Part shown: positions 8,869 to 18,864 of the stretch, in pieces
Position numbering within the stretch: position 1 is the stretch's first letter
Layout: each line of letters starts with the position of its first letter
Origin: JBGSMF01 sp964651475
GTDB lineage: Bacteria > Chloroflexota > Anaerolineae > Fen-1058
Direction: 5' to 3'
Assembly (NCBI GenBank): GCA_964651475.1
Contig: CAZYXV010000010.1
Coordinates: forward strand, 1-64,000
DNA: 64,000 nucleotides
The notes under the pieces: generated by a model
What the model was told of the DNA's origin: nothing
The model's database searches: none
Seen by the model: the letters and a program-made list of their open reading frames with translations, nothing else
Translations under genes and position numbers: made by a program

Positions 8869-11724
8869 TTACGCGCGCGAGTCTTCCAGGGCATACGCGA
8901 TCGCCTGCTCCGGCGTCATGGTGCGCCCTGCGGCCCTGGCCACTGCAAAGGCCGGCTCGCCGAGCGCGGCGCGCACCGTGGCCTCAGCGCGTTCGTGCTC
9001 GACGCGCTCGGTCGGCACCAGGGGGTTTCCCAGGGTTTCACCCAGATGTTCCGCGGCCCCGAATAACCTGGCTGCTCGCTCGAATTGCTGTTCAGCCGCC
9101 GCCAGTTGGCCGAACGATTCCAGCACATGACGCGCGCTCCAAAGATGTCCCATTTCGGCAAGTATCGTTAGCGCCCGGGCATACAGTGAGCGCGCCTGAG
9201 CATAGTTGCCTTCGCACAGAGCGATTTGTCCCAACACATATCTCGAACGCCCTTCCTGATAAGGGGACTTGAGGTCGCGATGCAACACCAGGCTTTCCTC
9301 CAGCAGGGGCCGCGCCTGCGCCCAGTTGCCTAGCCCTACAAGCGCGTGCCCCAACGCGCACAGCGCTTCTGCAACACCGCGCCGATCATCCAGAGCGCGA
9401 TACAATGCCAGGCTTTCTTGAAGGAGCGGCACAGCCGCCGCATCTTCTCGCTGAGCGTTGAACACGGATCCCAGTCTTTCGAGCGTCCAGGCGATGCCCG
9501 GCTTGTTGTCCAATGCCCTGTCCAGCGTTAGGCTTTGTTCAAAGCACGAGCGCGCGGCGGCATAGTCGCGCTGAAAAAAGGCCGCGTAACCAGCCCCATG
9601 CAAAGCCCTGGCGCGCACCGCTGGCGACTCGGCCGCGCCCGCGCGCGCCAGCAGCCTTTCCAGCCAGCCATGCCTCTCTACAAAAAGCGTCTGATATTCC
9701 CAGAACCGGTCAAGCTCTGTGGCCAGCCGCAAGCCGCTCGGCGCGTCGCCAGCTTCATTCGTGCTCCACTCGACCGCCGCCCACAGGTTGCCGTATTCCT
9801 GCGCCAGCCGGTTGAGAGAATCGGTGACATTCACGCCTGTATTCAGTTCCATGACTTTTGCCAGGCGGCGGCAATAAAAATCGAGGTGGCGGTTGCGCAC
9901 TCGCGTCTCTTCCCCGGCCTGGATCAACTTGACGTGTGCATACTGGCGCGCGACCTCGTGCAGCCGGAAACGCGTCTCTGCACCCAACGGCTCGGCGGCC
10001 ACCAGTGACCTGGATACCAGACCCGACAGCACATCGAGTATCTGATTCTCTTCAAGCCCCTCGCCGCTGCAGATGGTCTCGACGGCTTTTAGCGTAAAAC
10101 TGCCCGCAAACACCGCCAGGCGGCGGAACAGAAGGCGCTCTTGTTTCGCCAGCAGCGCGTGGCTCCAGTCCAACGTGGCCTGCAAGGTTTGGTGGCGCGG
10201 CAACGCCAGCGGGCTGCCTTGCGTCAACAACCCCAGCGCATCTTGCAGATGGTCGGCAATTTGCTGCGCCGTCAACACCGCGACCCGCGCTGCTGCTAAC
10301 TCGATGGCTAAGGAAATTCCATCCAGTTGTTGGCAGATGTGAGCGACGGCGGCGGCATTGGCATTGGTCAATTCGAATCCAGGTCGGATAGCCTGGGCGC
10401 GCGCCACAAACAATTCCACCGATTCGACCGGGGCCAACGCTTGCGGCGAATAGTCGCGCTCAGGGATCTGCAAAGATGGCACGTGGTACACGGTTTCTCC
10501 CTCAAGCTCGAGTGTCTCGCGGCTGGTGAGCAGGAGTTGCGCATGCGGCGCGCTCCGCAAAACGCTATCGGCGAGCTGGGCGCAGGCTTGGCGCAGATGC
10601 TCGCAGTTGTCGAGGACGAGCAAGAGTTGTTTAGGGTGCACATAGTCCAGCACCTGGTCGAGCAGGGCGGCGCCGTGTTGCTCGCGCACACCCAACGTCG
10701 CGGCGAGGCTGGGCAGCACGAGCGTGGAATCGGCGAGCGAGGCCAGGTCCACGTACCACACGCCATCTGGGAATTCCTCGGCCAGGCTGCGCGCCGCCTC
10801 AATGGCCAGGCGCGTTTTGCCGCAGCCGCCCACGCCCGTGAGGGTGAGCAGGCGAGTTGTATCCAGCAGGAGGTGCACTTGGCCAATCTCGCACTGGCGT
10901 CCGACAAAGCTTGTCAGCGGGAGCGGCAGACGCGCGGCCTGCGGCAAGCGGGGCGGCTCGAGTTTTTCAGCGCAGATTTGCTCATACAAGTCCGTCGTTT
11001 CGCGCAAAGGTTCGATGCCGAACTCCTGTTCGAGCAAATCGCGATAGGCGGCGTACTGCGCCAGGGCCGCGTTGCGTTGCCCGCTCCAGGCCAGCGCGCG
11101 CATCAACTGGTGGTGCGCCTCCTCGCAAAACGCATCCAGCGCGAGCTGTCGCCGCGCCAGCTGTTCCATCTGGACAAATTCTCCCCGCCGGGCGTGATAG
11201 GCGGCCAGGCGCTGCAAGGTGGCTAGCGCCGTGCGCGCAAGCTGTTCACGCTTGACCACCACCCACTCTTCGAACGGCGAACTGTCCTTCAAGAAAAAGC
11301 TGGCCAGCAACGCGCCGCGATACAAGTCGGTGGCGCCCTGCAAGCGTTGGATGCAAGCGTGGCAGGTCAGGCTCGAGCGATGCGGATGGCTCTCACATTC
11401 GGTGATCCAGGCGGTGAATTGAGCCACGTCGAGGGAATGGTCGCTGGCAGGATTGAACTGGACCGTTTGAGGAGTGATCAGCAAAAAGCCTTCGCCGAGC
11501 GCGTGCTGGAGTTGATACACAGCCTGGCGCAGACTGTTGCGCGCGGCTTCTTCGGGCTGTTCGGGCCACAACAGGCCCACCAGGGATTCGCGGCGATGGG
11601 GGTGGTCTGATTCGACGGCGAGATAGCACAGCAGGGCTTGTGTCTTGGCGTTGAGGTGGTCCATTGGCCTGCCGTTGAGCAGAATATCCATCGAGCCGAA
11701 AAAAGACAGCGTGAGGCGCAGCAT
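8869..11724 (-). CDS. AfsR/SARP-type STAND regulator (copy 1)
   Basis: About 951 residues. Order: winged-helix DNA-binding domain (about 1-95, 'LTLSFFGSMDILLNG'); bacterial transcriptional activation (BTAD) domain to about 245; NB-ARC/STAND ATPase with P-loop 'GVGGCGKTRLA' near residue 298 and 'LLLVLDNCEHL' (Walker B); winged-helix linker; then TPR-like repeats (about 650-930). It is a signal-gated transcription activator whose ligand is unknown. The ATG at 11724 is chosen because a consensus promoter ends 6 bases before it, so the mRNA would be leaderless; the frame extends 24 codons upstream through that promoter and is unlikely to be coding. Copy 2 is at 18865-21714. Confidence 0.88.
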   Translation of the reverse strand: MLRLTLSFFGSMDILLNGRPMDHLNAKTQALLCYLAVESDHPHRRESLVGLLWPEQPEEAARNSLRQAVYQLQHALGEGFLLITPQTVQFNPASDHSLDVAQFTAWITECESHPHRSSLTCHACIQRLQGATDLYRGALLASFFLKDSSPFEEWVVVKREQLARTALATLQRLAAYHARRGEFVQMEQLARRQLALDAFCEEAHHQLMRALAWSGQRNAALAQYAAYRDLLEQEFGIEPLRETTDLYEQICAEKLEPPRLPQAARLPLPLTSFVGRQCEIGQVHLLLDTTRLLTLTGVGGCGKTRLAIEAARSLAEEFPDGVWYVDLASLADSTLVLPSLAATLGVREQHGAALLDQVLDYVHPKQLLLVLDNCEHLRQACAQLADSVLRSAPHAQLLLTSRETLELEGETVYHVPSLQIPERDYSPQALAPVESVELFVARAQAIRPGFELTNANAAAVAHICQQLDGISLAIELAAARVAVLTAQQIADHLQDALGLLTQGSPLALPRHQTLQATLDWSHALLAKQERLLFRRLAVFAGSFTLKAVETICSGEGLEENQILDVLSGLVSRSLVAAEPLGAETRFRLHEVARQYAHVKLIQAGEETRVRNRHLDFYCRRLAKVMELNTGVNVTDSLNRLAQEYGNLWAAVEWSTNEAGDAPSGLRLATELDRFWEYQTLFVERHGWLERLLARAGAAESPAVRARALHGAGYAAFFQRDYAAARSCFEQSLTLDRALDNKPGIAWTLERLGSVFNAQREDAAAVPLLQESLALYRALDDRRGVAEALCALGHALVGLGNWAQARPLLEESLVLHRDLKSPYQEGRSRYVLGQIALCEGNYAQARSLYARALTILAEMGHLWSARHVLESFGQLAAAEQQFERAARLFGAAEHLGETLGNPLVPTERVEHERAEATVRAALGEPAFAVARAAGRTMTPEQAIAYALEDSRA

Positions 11725-11807
11725 ACTGCGATTATACAACCCGGGTTGGGCGGATGTCAAGGCTATAACGATTAAATAACGTTTTCTTAATGCCACCGGC
11801 GTATACT
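11121..11807. repeat. Copy 1 of 687-bp identical segment
   Basis: By eye identical to 21111-21797 in the same orientation (offset 9990). It covers the promoter, the start codon and the first 201 codons of the AfsR-like gene, plus 83 bp upstream of the start. Outside it the two genes differ at many positions, and upstream sequence similarity stops abruptly after GTATACT. Confidence 0.9.
11725..11760 (-). promoter_or_regulatory. Leaderless promoter of AfsR-like gene 1
   Basis: On the minus strand TTGACA (11760-11755), 18 bp, TATAAT (11736-11731), 6 bp, ATG (11724). Both boxes match the sigma70-type consensus perfectly. The expected start of transcription falls on or next to the A of the ATG, so no ribosome-binding site is available. 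Sequence from 11761 to 11892 shows no further feature. Confidence 0.8.
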
Positions 11808-11892
11808 GGAAAAATCATGGCCTTTGCCGCGAATTCATTCGCAGCCATAGTACCTTGACAGTCAAATCTTTGCTTTTTCGGCAAAGAAAATT

Positions 11893-11954
11893 CACCGCGA
11901 AGGACACCAAGGGCACAAAGTAAAAAACCTTAGTGTACTTGGTGTCCTTGGTGG
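11893..11954. repeat. Imperfect palindrome upstream of the RHS gene
   Basis: Arms of about 26 nt (11893-11920 and 11929-11954) built on GGACACCAAG/CTTGGTGTCC. It would form a long stem in the 5' leader of the 11991 gene. It is of the same style as the dyads at 37871-37939 and 59627-59697, which use different core words. Confidence 0.55.
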
Positions 11955-11990
11955 TTTTGGTTCTGGCTCGGCCAGGTTAGGAGGATAACC

Positions 11991-14900
11991 ATGAAACGCA
12001 ATCTGTACACATTCATGACCATGCTGACCTGTCTCAGCTTGTTCGTTGCTCAGCCGGGTCTCGCTTGGGGAATGATGTCACATCGTGGAGCGTACCCCAG
12101 CGCGCCGGCCGGCCAGCCATTCGCTCAGCGTGAATCGGGCGAGCGGCCGCCCACCTTCCTGGCGACCCGCCGGGCGAGTGCAGCCAGCGTTGCAGCCCAT
12201 TCGGTCGGTCATACAAACGCGATTACTTTGACCACGTCTGGTTTTACGCCGGGCGTGCTCACGGTGACGCCTGGCTCTGAGGTGACGTGGTACAACGCCA
12301 CCGGCCAATCCCACATCCTGAAAAGCGGCGAGCCGTACCGCGTCTATTTGCCGCTGCTCCTGCGCAATGCCCCTGGTATGTCGCACATGGAGAGCATGAC
12401 GCGCGTGCCCAACAGCTTGGCGGCGTTGATCAGCGGTGAAGCCTTTAGCGGCACGCTTGCGCCGGGCGGCACGTTTACGCACACCTTTACCAGCATCGGC
12501 GAGTTTCCTTACTTTGCGGCAACGTCGCCCCGCTTCCGGGGCCGGGTAATTGTGCAGACGTCGGGCCTGCCTGATTTTGCCCTGGCCGCCTGGCCAGCCA
12601 CGCAATCCATCACGCAAGGCCATGGGATCAGCTACACGGTAGCTGTAACGGCCCTCCACGGTATGGCGCAGCCGGTCATGTTGGCGGTGAGCGGCTATCC
12701 CAGCGCCAGCGTGGCCTGGGCCGCCAATCCGCTGACGCCCACAGCCAGCACGACCCTCGCCATCACGCCCTCGGCCACTGGCGCGACGGGCAGGTTTGCG
12801 CTCCTCATCACCGGCGCCGCCGGCAGCCTGATCCACACCACCCAGGTCACACTGTCGGTCCGGAGCCGGTCGGGATTGCCCTCTGATCCGGGTGACGTGG
12901 CGCCGCCGGTGGACCCCGGCGTAGCGACCGACATGGCGTCCTCCACGTCATTCCTCTACACCGGCCCGGATCCAATCCAGACCGGCGTCGCTGCTGGGAC
13001 CATCGAGATCACGCGCGTGGCGGTACTGCGCGGCCGGGTCTTGAACAGCGCCGGCGCCCCGATCACGGGCACGCAAATCACCGTCCTGGATCATCCCGAA
13101 TTCGGGCAGACATTGTCGCGCCTGGATGGGATGTTTGATATGGCCGTCAACGGCGGGGGTTGGCTCACCCTGAACTACCAAAAGAACGGTTATCTGCCGG
13201 TGCAGCGCAAACTGGACGTCCCCTGGTGCGATTTCACCTGGCTGCCGGATATTGTCATGATTCCGGCCGACCCGAACGTGACGGCGGTTGATCTCTCGTC
13301 TGGCGCGATGCAGGTGGTGCAAGGCAGCGTCATCTCAGACACGGACGGCACGCGCCAGGCGACGCTGCTGGTCCCGCCAGATACCCAGGCCACGCTGATC
13401 TTTAGCGGCGGGGTGACACAGACGCTGAGCGCCTTTCATGTGCGCATCACCGAGTACACGGTGGGCGAGCGCGGGCCGGAAGCGATGCCGGGTGAGCTGC
13501 CGCCGCAAAGCGCTTATACCTACGCGGACGAATACACCGTAGACGAGGCGGTGGCCGCGGGCGCGCTCAACGTGAGCTTTAGCCAGCCGCTGATCCATTA
13601 CTCGCACAACTTTTTAGGCTTTCCGGTGGGCATGGCTGTGCCGGCCGGCTACTATGACCGCGTCAGGGGCGTGTGGGTCGCGTCTGACAACGGGCGTGTG
13701 GTTAAAGTGATCACGGTCACGAGCGGCCTGGCCGGCCTGGATACCGACGGCGATGGGGTGGTGGATAACGGCGTGGTTATTACCCCGACGCTGGTCTTGA
13801 CGCTCACGACGGCTGAACGCCAGCGCTTGGCGGCGCTTTACACACCCGGACAGGAGTTGTGGCGCGTGCCCATCCGCCACTTTTCACCCTGGGATGACAA
13901 TTGGCCGTATGGCCCGCCGGACGATGCAACCGCGCCCAGCCTGTCTACCTCGGCCGAGAATGCCGAAGACGATAACACCACCAACTGTTCTGCTCCAGGC
14001 TCGGTCATCAATTGCCAGCAGCAGACCCTGGGCGAGGACGTCGCGCTTGCTGGAACGCCTTATCACCTGCATTATGCGAGCGACAGAATTCCCCTGCAAC
14101 AGGGCTACGTGATGATAATTCCCCTCAGCGGCGATACGCTGCCGGCGAGCGTAAAGCGCATTGACCTGGAAATTCAGGTTGCCGGGCAGCATTTTGAACA
14201 GAGCTTTGCCGCAGCCGCTGGCCAGTCCACCACCTTTACCTGGAATGGCAGAGATGCGTATGGCCGCACCCTGCAAGGCAGGCAACTTGCCACGGTGCGT
14301 ATTGGCTATGTCTATGACGCCGTCTATCGGACGCCAAGCCAGAACGAGGCGGCATTTGCGTCATTCGGCGCTGCCATGACCGATGTGCGTTCCCGCCAGG
14401 AGGTTGTCATCTGGACCGCGCGGCAGGTGAGAATCGGGGGATGGGATGCCCAAAGCACGGCGTTAGGCGGGTGGACGCTGAACGTGCAGCACGCCTATGA
14501 CCCGACGGACTTGGTGCTCTATCTGGGGGACGGCCGCCAGCGCTCGGCGCGGGCCATGGGGGCCATCTTGTCCACGCTCGTCGGGAGTGACACCTGGGGC
14601 TATGGCGGCGACGGCGGCCCGGCCGACCAGGCGCTCATCAATTATCCCTCTGACGTAGCAATAGGTTCCGATGGCAGTGTCTACATTACGGATGCCGGCA
14701 ACGCGCGCATTCGCCGGATTGGGCCAGATGGCATCATCACCACGGTCGCCGGGGGCGGCGCGAATCCTGACGGCGACGGCGGCCCTGCGACCCAGGCCCA
14801 ACTGACTAGTCCGACGGACATAGCCCTGGGGCCGGATGGCAGCTTTTACATCGCAGAAGGCTTGGGCCCATTGGCGTCAGGTCGGGCGTTTCCAATGCTC

Positions 14901-17900
14901 TCTCCGCACAGTTTCCAAGAGCCAGCATCTTATAGCTGCCAGATCCGCCGGGTCGGGCCGGACGGCATCATCAGCACAGTCGCTGGGAACGGCGCTCCCG
15001 GCTATAGCGGCGACGGCGGCCTGGCGACCCAGGCTCAACTGAACGGCCCCATGGGCGTGGCGACGGGACCGGACGGCAGCCTCTACATCGCAGACTCGGG
15101 GAACGGGCGCATCCGCAGGGTTGATCCGAATGGCATCATCTCCACCGTAGCAGGGAACGGCACGTATGGCTATGGCGGCGACGGCGGCCCGGCGATTGAC
15201 GCGGCGCTGGCCCATCCGAAGACCGTCGCCGTGGGACCGGACGGCAGCCTGTACATCGGAGACACGGTTAACAATCGCATTCGCCGGGTTGGGCCGGACG
15301 GCATTATCACCACGGTGGCCGGGGACGGCAACGGTGGCTACAATGGCGATGGCGGCCTGGCGACTGACGCGTGGCTTTATAATCCAACCGGCGTAGAGGT
15401 AGGGCCAGGTGGCAGTCTCTACATCGCGGACGCGTATAACAACCGCATCCGTCGAGTCGGGTCGGACGGTATCATCACCACTGTAGCCGGGAATGGCCAT
15501 GACGGTTTCGGCGGCGACGGTGGACCGGCCGCGGAGGCAACTTTGCGGCGGCCCGCGGCCGCCGCGCTCAAGCCGGATGGTAGCCTCGTCATCGCCGACG
15601 AGGGGAACAACCGCGTCCGCCGCGTGGCCGACACCCTTCCAGAGTTTGGAATAGGCAACATGGTCATTTCCTCCGAAGACGGCCGGCAAGTCTATGTCTT
15701 TACAGGCTGGGGCCGGCACCTGCGCACGCTGGACGCGCTCACCAACGCGATTCTCTACCAGTTCGCCTACGATAGCGCCGGCCGCTTGACGGCCGTCGTG
15801 GATGGGGACGGCAACACCACCACGATCGAGCGCGACGCCAGCGGCGCCCCCACTGCCGTCGTCAGCCCCTATGGGCAGCGCACTGCTCTGACCATGAATG
15901 CCGACGGTACTCTGGCCAGCATTGCCAACCCGGCCGGCGAGGCGGTCGTGCTGAGCTATGCGGCTGGCGGGCTGCTTAAGACGCTCCGCGACCCACGCGG
16001 TAATACCTATCACTTTACCTACGATGCCGGCGGCCGCCTGCTGCGCGACGAGGACCCGGCCGGCGGCTACCAGGCGCTGGCGCGCACCCAGGCAGACGAG
16101 GTCTATACAGTCACACTGACCACGGCCCTCGGCCGCGCAACTTCGTATCGTGTCGAAGGACTGCCGCAAGGCGGGCAACAACGGATCAATACCTTCCCGG
16201 ACGGTACAGCAACCGTATGGCGGCAAAGCTCCGGCCGTCAGGAGACCACACGCTTTGCCGGTGGCACGACGACGGCGCTGACGCTTGGCCCCGATCCGCG
16301 TTGGGGCATGCAAGCGTCGCTTGCCGCCCAGGACGTTATTTCCACCCCGGCCGGCCTGGTCATGTCCATGACCATAACCAGCACCGTCCAGCTTGCCGAC
16401 GCCGACGATCCCCTGAGCCTGGTCGCCTTGGCCCGCGCGACCGTCCTCAACGGTCGCCCCTACACCACGCTGTATGCCGCCGGCTCGCGGACGATCACCA
16501 CGACCACGCCGGTGGGACGGCAAGCCAGGGTCGTCCTTGGTGCTCACGGCCGGATCGTGCAAGCGCAGGTGCTGGGCCTGGACCCGGCCAGCTATGCCTA
16601 CGATGGGCAAGGCAGGTTGATCTCGACGACGCTTGGAACAGGCGATACGGCGCGCACCCTGGGCCTGCACTATAACAGCGCGGGATTTCTGGACACGCTC
16701 ACCGATTCGCTGGGGCGCAGCCTGGCGCTGGGGTACGACGCGGCCGGGCGCGTCATCACGCAAACGCGGCCCGATGGCCAGGCGATCACGCTGGCGTACG
16801 ACGCCAATGGCAACCTGACCTCGATCACGCCGCCCGGGCGGCCGGCCCACGTCTTTGTCTATTCGCCCGTGAACCTGGTGACCGATTACGCTCCGCCCAA
16901 CGTGGGCGCGGGCAACACCAAGACCCAGTACACCTACAACGCCGACCGGCAACTCACGCGCGTCATGCGTCCGGACGGCCAGGCGATTGATCTGGCGTAT
17001 GATAGCGGGGGGCGCTTGAGCATGCTGACGTTGCCGCGTGGGTCGGTGCAGTATGCCTACGACCCCAGCCGCGGCCACCTGGCGGCGGTGAGGGCGCCGG
17101 GCGGGATCACGCTCACCTACGATTACGACGGCGTACTATGGACTGGCCAGGGTTGGGCCGGGGCCATCGCCGGCAGCGTGGCCTACGGCTACGACAATGA
17201 TTTGCGGGTCATCTCACAGACCGTCAACGACGGCGACTCTATCTCGTTCGGCTACGATCTAGATGGCTTGCTCATCCAGGCCGGCGACCTGGGGCTGACC
17301 CGGGACAAGCAGACCGGGCTGATCACCAGCGCAATGCTTGGGGCGGTGACGGACACCCGCAGCTACAACGGTTTCGGGGAGCCGGTCAGCTACAGCGCCG
17401 GGTCTGGCGGTTCGACGCTGTTCGCGCGCGAGTACAGCCGCGACCCGTTGGGACGCCTCGCGCAAATCACCGAGACCATCGGCGGAGTGACCACGGTTTA
17501 CAGCTACAGCTACGATTTGGCTGGGCAGCTTGTGGCGGTGGCGCAGAATGGCGTGACGGCGGCCGAGTACACCTATGACAGTAACGGCAACCGCTTGAGC
17601 TTTACCGGCTCGGGGGGGACGGTCAACGGCAGCTATGATGACCAGGATCGGCTGCTGCAGTATGGCACGGCGACCTATACCTACACGGCCAACGGTGAGC
17701 TGCTGTCCAAAACTGCGGGCGGGCAGACGACGGCCTACGAGTACGACCCGCTGGGCAATCTGATGAGCGTCTCGCTGCCGGGCGGCGCGCAGATAGAGTA
17801 TCTCATAGACGGCCAGAACCGCCGCGTCGGCAAGCGGGTGGACGGCGTGTTGACACAGGGCTTTTTGTACCAGGATCAGCTCAAGCCGGTCGCAGAGCTG

Positions 17901-18806
17901 GACGGGGCGGGCAAGATTGTCAGTCGCTTTATCTATGCCACCCACGTCAACGTGCCCGATTACCTGGTCAAGGGCGGCGTCGCGTATCGCATCATCGCCG
18001 ATCACCTGGGCAGTCCCCGCCTGGTCGTCAATGCGGCCACGGGCGCGGTCGTGCAGCGCATGGACTATGACGCTTTTGGCAACGTCACGCAGGATACGAA
18101 TCCCGGCTTTCAGCCGTTTGGTTTTGCGGGCGGACTGTACGAGCGCGACACCGGGCTGGTGCGCTTTGGCGCGCGCGATTATGATCCGCAGACCGGGCGG
18201 TGGACGGTTAAGGATCCCTGGCTGTTTGCAGGCGGCGATCCAAATTTGTATGAGTATGTTATGAATAACCCCGTGAGTTTCACGGACCCTATGGGATGGG
18301 CGCTGCTTGAAGACGCGATGGCTGGAACGGGCCATAGCATGATTTCGCTCCTCGAAGACTCGAATACCATTTTCGGAGCAGCCATGATAGCTTGGGAGTT
18401 TGGCGAATTGCCACCGGTCGCCATCTTTGGCGGCGGCGGCGCCGGTTTGACAACTGTTTTAGGAGTTGGCTCCGCCATCGTGGGGATTGGCGCAACTATC
18501 TTTTCCAGAGGAGGAGGAGCTGGGGGGGGGTGTCCGCTTGTTAACAATATCATGCATGTTATCGGAGACACTGCAACGGCCGTTGGAGTGGCGGCAACGG
18601 CGGCCGAGTATGGCCGACTACCGCTGACCGCGATTTTTGGCGGCGGCATTACTGGCGCTGGTCTATCAACCGTCCTAAGCGTAGGTTCTGCCATCGTAGG
18701 AGCATTCACGACGGGTTGGGCTGTGGGAAGCCTCATTGACGCAGGAATCACCGCCGCATTTGGTAGTAGTCTTGGCGATCAATGGTATAACGCACTCTAT
18801 GAATGA
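11991..18806 (+). CDS. Giant secreted RHS/YD-repeat protein with NHL propeller (teneurin-like)
   Basis: 2271 residues. Signal peptide about 1-26. A cupredoxin-like domain (about 72-190) lacks the usual Cys/His copper ligands at its end. A carboxypeptidase-regulatory-like domain lies near 345-415. An NHL beta-propeller (about 855-1225) has repeats of the type 'GPDGSLYIADxxNxRIRRVxPDG'. Many YD repeats follow (about 1250-2080), then the RHS core signature 'GLVRFGARDYDPQTGRW' and 'NPVSFTDPMGW' near 2100. The last ~170 residues, after DPMGW, are Gly/Ala-rich, hydrophobic and internally duplicated. The order NHL then YD shell resembles teneurins and Tc-toxin-like shells that encase a C-terminal payload. 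No immunity-like gene follows; a terminator comes at once. Confidence 0.88.
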   Translation: MKRNLYTFMTMLTCLSLFVAQPGLAWGMMSHRGAYPSAPAGQPFAQRESGERPPTFLATRRASAASVAAHSVGHTNAITLTTSGFTPGVLTVTPGSEVTWYNATGQSHILKSGEPYRVYLPLLLRNAPGMSHMESMTRVPNSLAALISGEAFSGTLAPGGTFTHTFTSIGEFPYFAATSPRFRGRVIVQTSGLPDFALAAWPATQSITQGHGISYTVAVTALHGMAQPVMLAVSGYPSASVAWAANPLTPTASTTLAITPSATGATGRFALLITGAAGSLIHTTQVTLSVRSRSGLPSDPGDVAPPVDPGVATDMASSTSFLYTGPDPIQTGVAAGTIEITRVAVLRGRVLNSAGAPITGTQITVLDHPEFGQTLSRLDGMFDMAVNGGGWLTLNYQKNGYLPVQRKLDVPWCDFTWLPDIVMIPADPNVTAVDLSSGAMQVVQGSVISDTDGTRQATLLVPPDTQATLIFSGGVTQTLSAFHVRITEYTVGERGPEAMPGELPPQSAYTYADEYTVDEAVAAGALNVSFSQPLIHYSHNFLGFPVGMAVPAGYYDRVRGVWVASDNGRVVKVITVTSGLAGLDTDGDGVVDNGVVITPTLVLTLTTAERQRLAALYTPGQELWRVPIRHFSPWDDNWPYGPPDDATAPSLSTSAENAEDDNTTNCSAPGSVINCQQQTLGEDVALAGTPYHLHYASDRIPLQQGYVMIIPLSGDTLPASVKRIDLEIQVAGQHFEQSFAAAAGQSTTFTWNGRDAYGRTLQGRQLATVRIGYVYDAVYRTPSQNEAAFASFGAAMTDVRSRQEVVIWTARQVRIGGWDAQSTALGGWTLNVQHAYDPTDLVLYLGDGRQRSARAMGAILSTLVGSDTWGYGGDGGPADQALINYPSDVAIGSDGSVYITDAGNARIRRIGPDGIITTVAGGGANPDGDGGPATQAQLTSPTDIALGPDGSFYIAEGLGPLASGRAFPMLSPHSFQEPASYSCQIRRVGPDGIISTVAGNGAPGYSGDGGLATQAQLNGPMGVATGPDGSLYIADSGNGRIRRVDPNGIISTVAGNGTYGYGGDGGPAIDAALAHPKTVAVGPDGSLYIGDTVNNRIRRVGPDGIITTVAGDGNGGYNGDGGLATDAWLYNPTGVEVGPGGSLYIADAYNNRIRRVGSDGIITTVAGNGHDGFGGDGGPAAEATLRRPAAAALKPDGSLVIADEGNNRVRRVADTLPEFGIGNMVISSEDGRQVYVFTGWGRHLRTLDALTNAILYQFAYDSAGRLTAVVDGDGNTTTIERDASGAPTAVVSPYGQRTALTMNADGTLASIANPAGEAVVLSYAAGGLLKTLRDPRGNTYHFTYDAGGRLLRDEDPAGGYQALARTQADEVYTVTLTTALGRATSYRVEGLPQGGQQRINTFPDGTATVWRQSSGRQETTRFAGGTTTALTLGPDPRWGMQASLAAQDVISTPAGLVMSMTITSTVQLADADDPLSLVALARATVLNGRPYTTLYAAGSRTITTTTPVGRQARVVLGAHGRIVQAQVLGLDPASYAYDGQGRLISTTLGTGDTARTLGLHYNSAGFLDTLTDSLGRSLALGYDAAGRVITQTRPDGQAITLAYDANGNLTSITPPGRPAHVFVYSPVNLVTDYAPPNVGAGNTKTQYTYNADRQLTRVMRPDGQAIDLAYDSGGRLSMLTLPRGSVQYAYDPSRGHLAAVRAPGGITLTYDYDGVLWTGQGWAGAIAGSVAYGYDNDLRVISQTVNDGDSISFGYDLDGLLIQAGDLGLTRDKQTGLITSAMLGAVTDTRSYNGFGEPVSYSAGSGGSTLFAREYSRDPLGRLAQITETIGGVTTVYSYSYDLAGQLVAVAQNGVTAAEYTYDSNGNRLSFTGSGGTVNGSYDDQDRLLQYGTATYTYTANGELLSKTAGGQTTAYEYDPLGNLMSVSLPGGAQIEYLIDGQNRRVGKRVDGVLTQGFLYQDQLKPVAELDGAGKIVSRFIYATHVNVPDYLVKGGVAYRIIADHLGSPRLVVNAATGAVVQRMDYDAFGNVTQDTNPGFQPFGFAGGLYERDTGLVRFGARDYDPQTGRWTVKDPWLFAGGDPNLYEYVMNNPVSFTDPMGWALLEDAMAGTGHSMISLLEDSNTIFGAAMIAWEFGELPPVAIFGGGGAGLTTVLGVGSAIVGIGATIFSRGGGAGGGCPLVNNIMHVIGDTATAVGVAATAAEYGRLPLTAIFGGGITGAGLSTVLSVGSAIVGAFTTGWAVGSLIDAGITAAFGSSLGDQWYNALYE

Positions 18807-18824
18807 ACACTCAAGTCAAGCCCA

Positions 18825-18864
18825 GACCTGACAGGCTTTGCACACATTCGAAGCCTGTCGGGTC
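18825..18864. terminator. Bidirectional terminator
   Basis: Arms 18825-18838 (GACCTGACAGGCTT) and 18851-18864, with one mismatch and a 12-nt loop, lie between the convergent RHS gene and AfsR-like gene 2. It directly abuts the stop codon of the latter. There is little T run, so termination may be weak. Confidence 0.5.

Noticed and set aside
11761..11780. Repeated CGTTAT words upstream of the AfsR-like genes as ModE sites
   Set aside because: They are arranged as direct repeats, not as the CGTTATG-N9-CATAACG dyad, and the neighbouring gene has no molybdenum link.
11855..11883. TTGACA at 11855 as promoter of the RHS gene
   Set aside because: No acceptable -10 box is found 16-18 bp downstream.
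14877..17078. Very long open frame on the minus strand opposite the RHS gene
   Set aside because: It mirrors the G+C-rich codon pattern of the RHS gene, has no ribosome-binding site and no recognisable domain, while the plus-strand frame has clear NHL and YD repeats.
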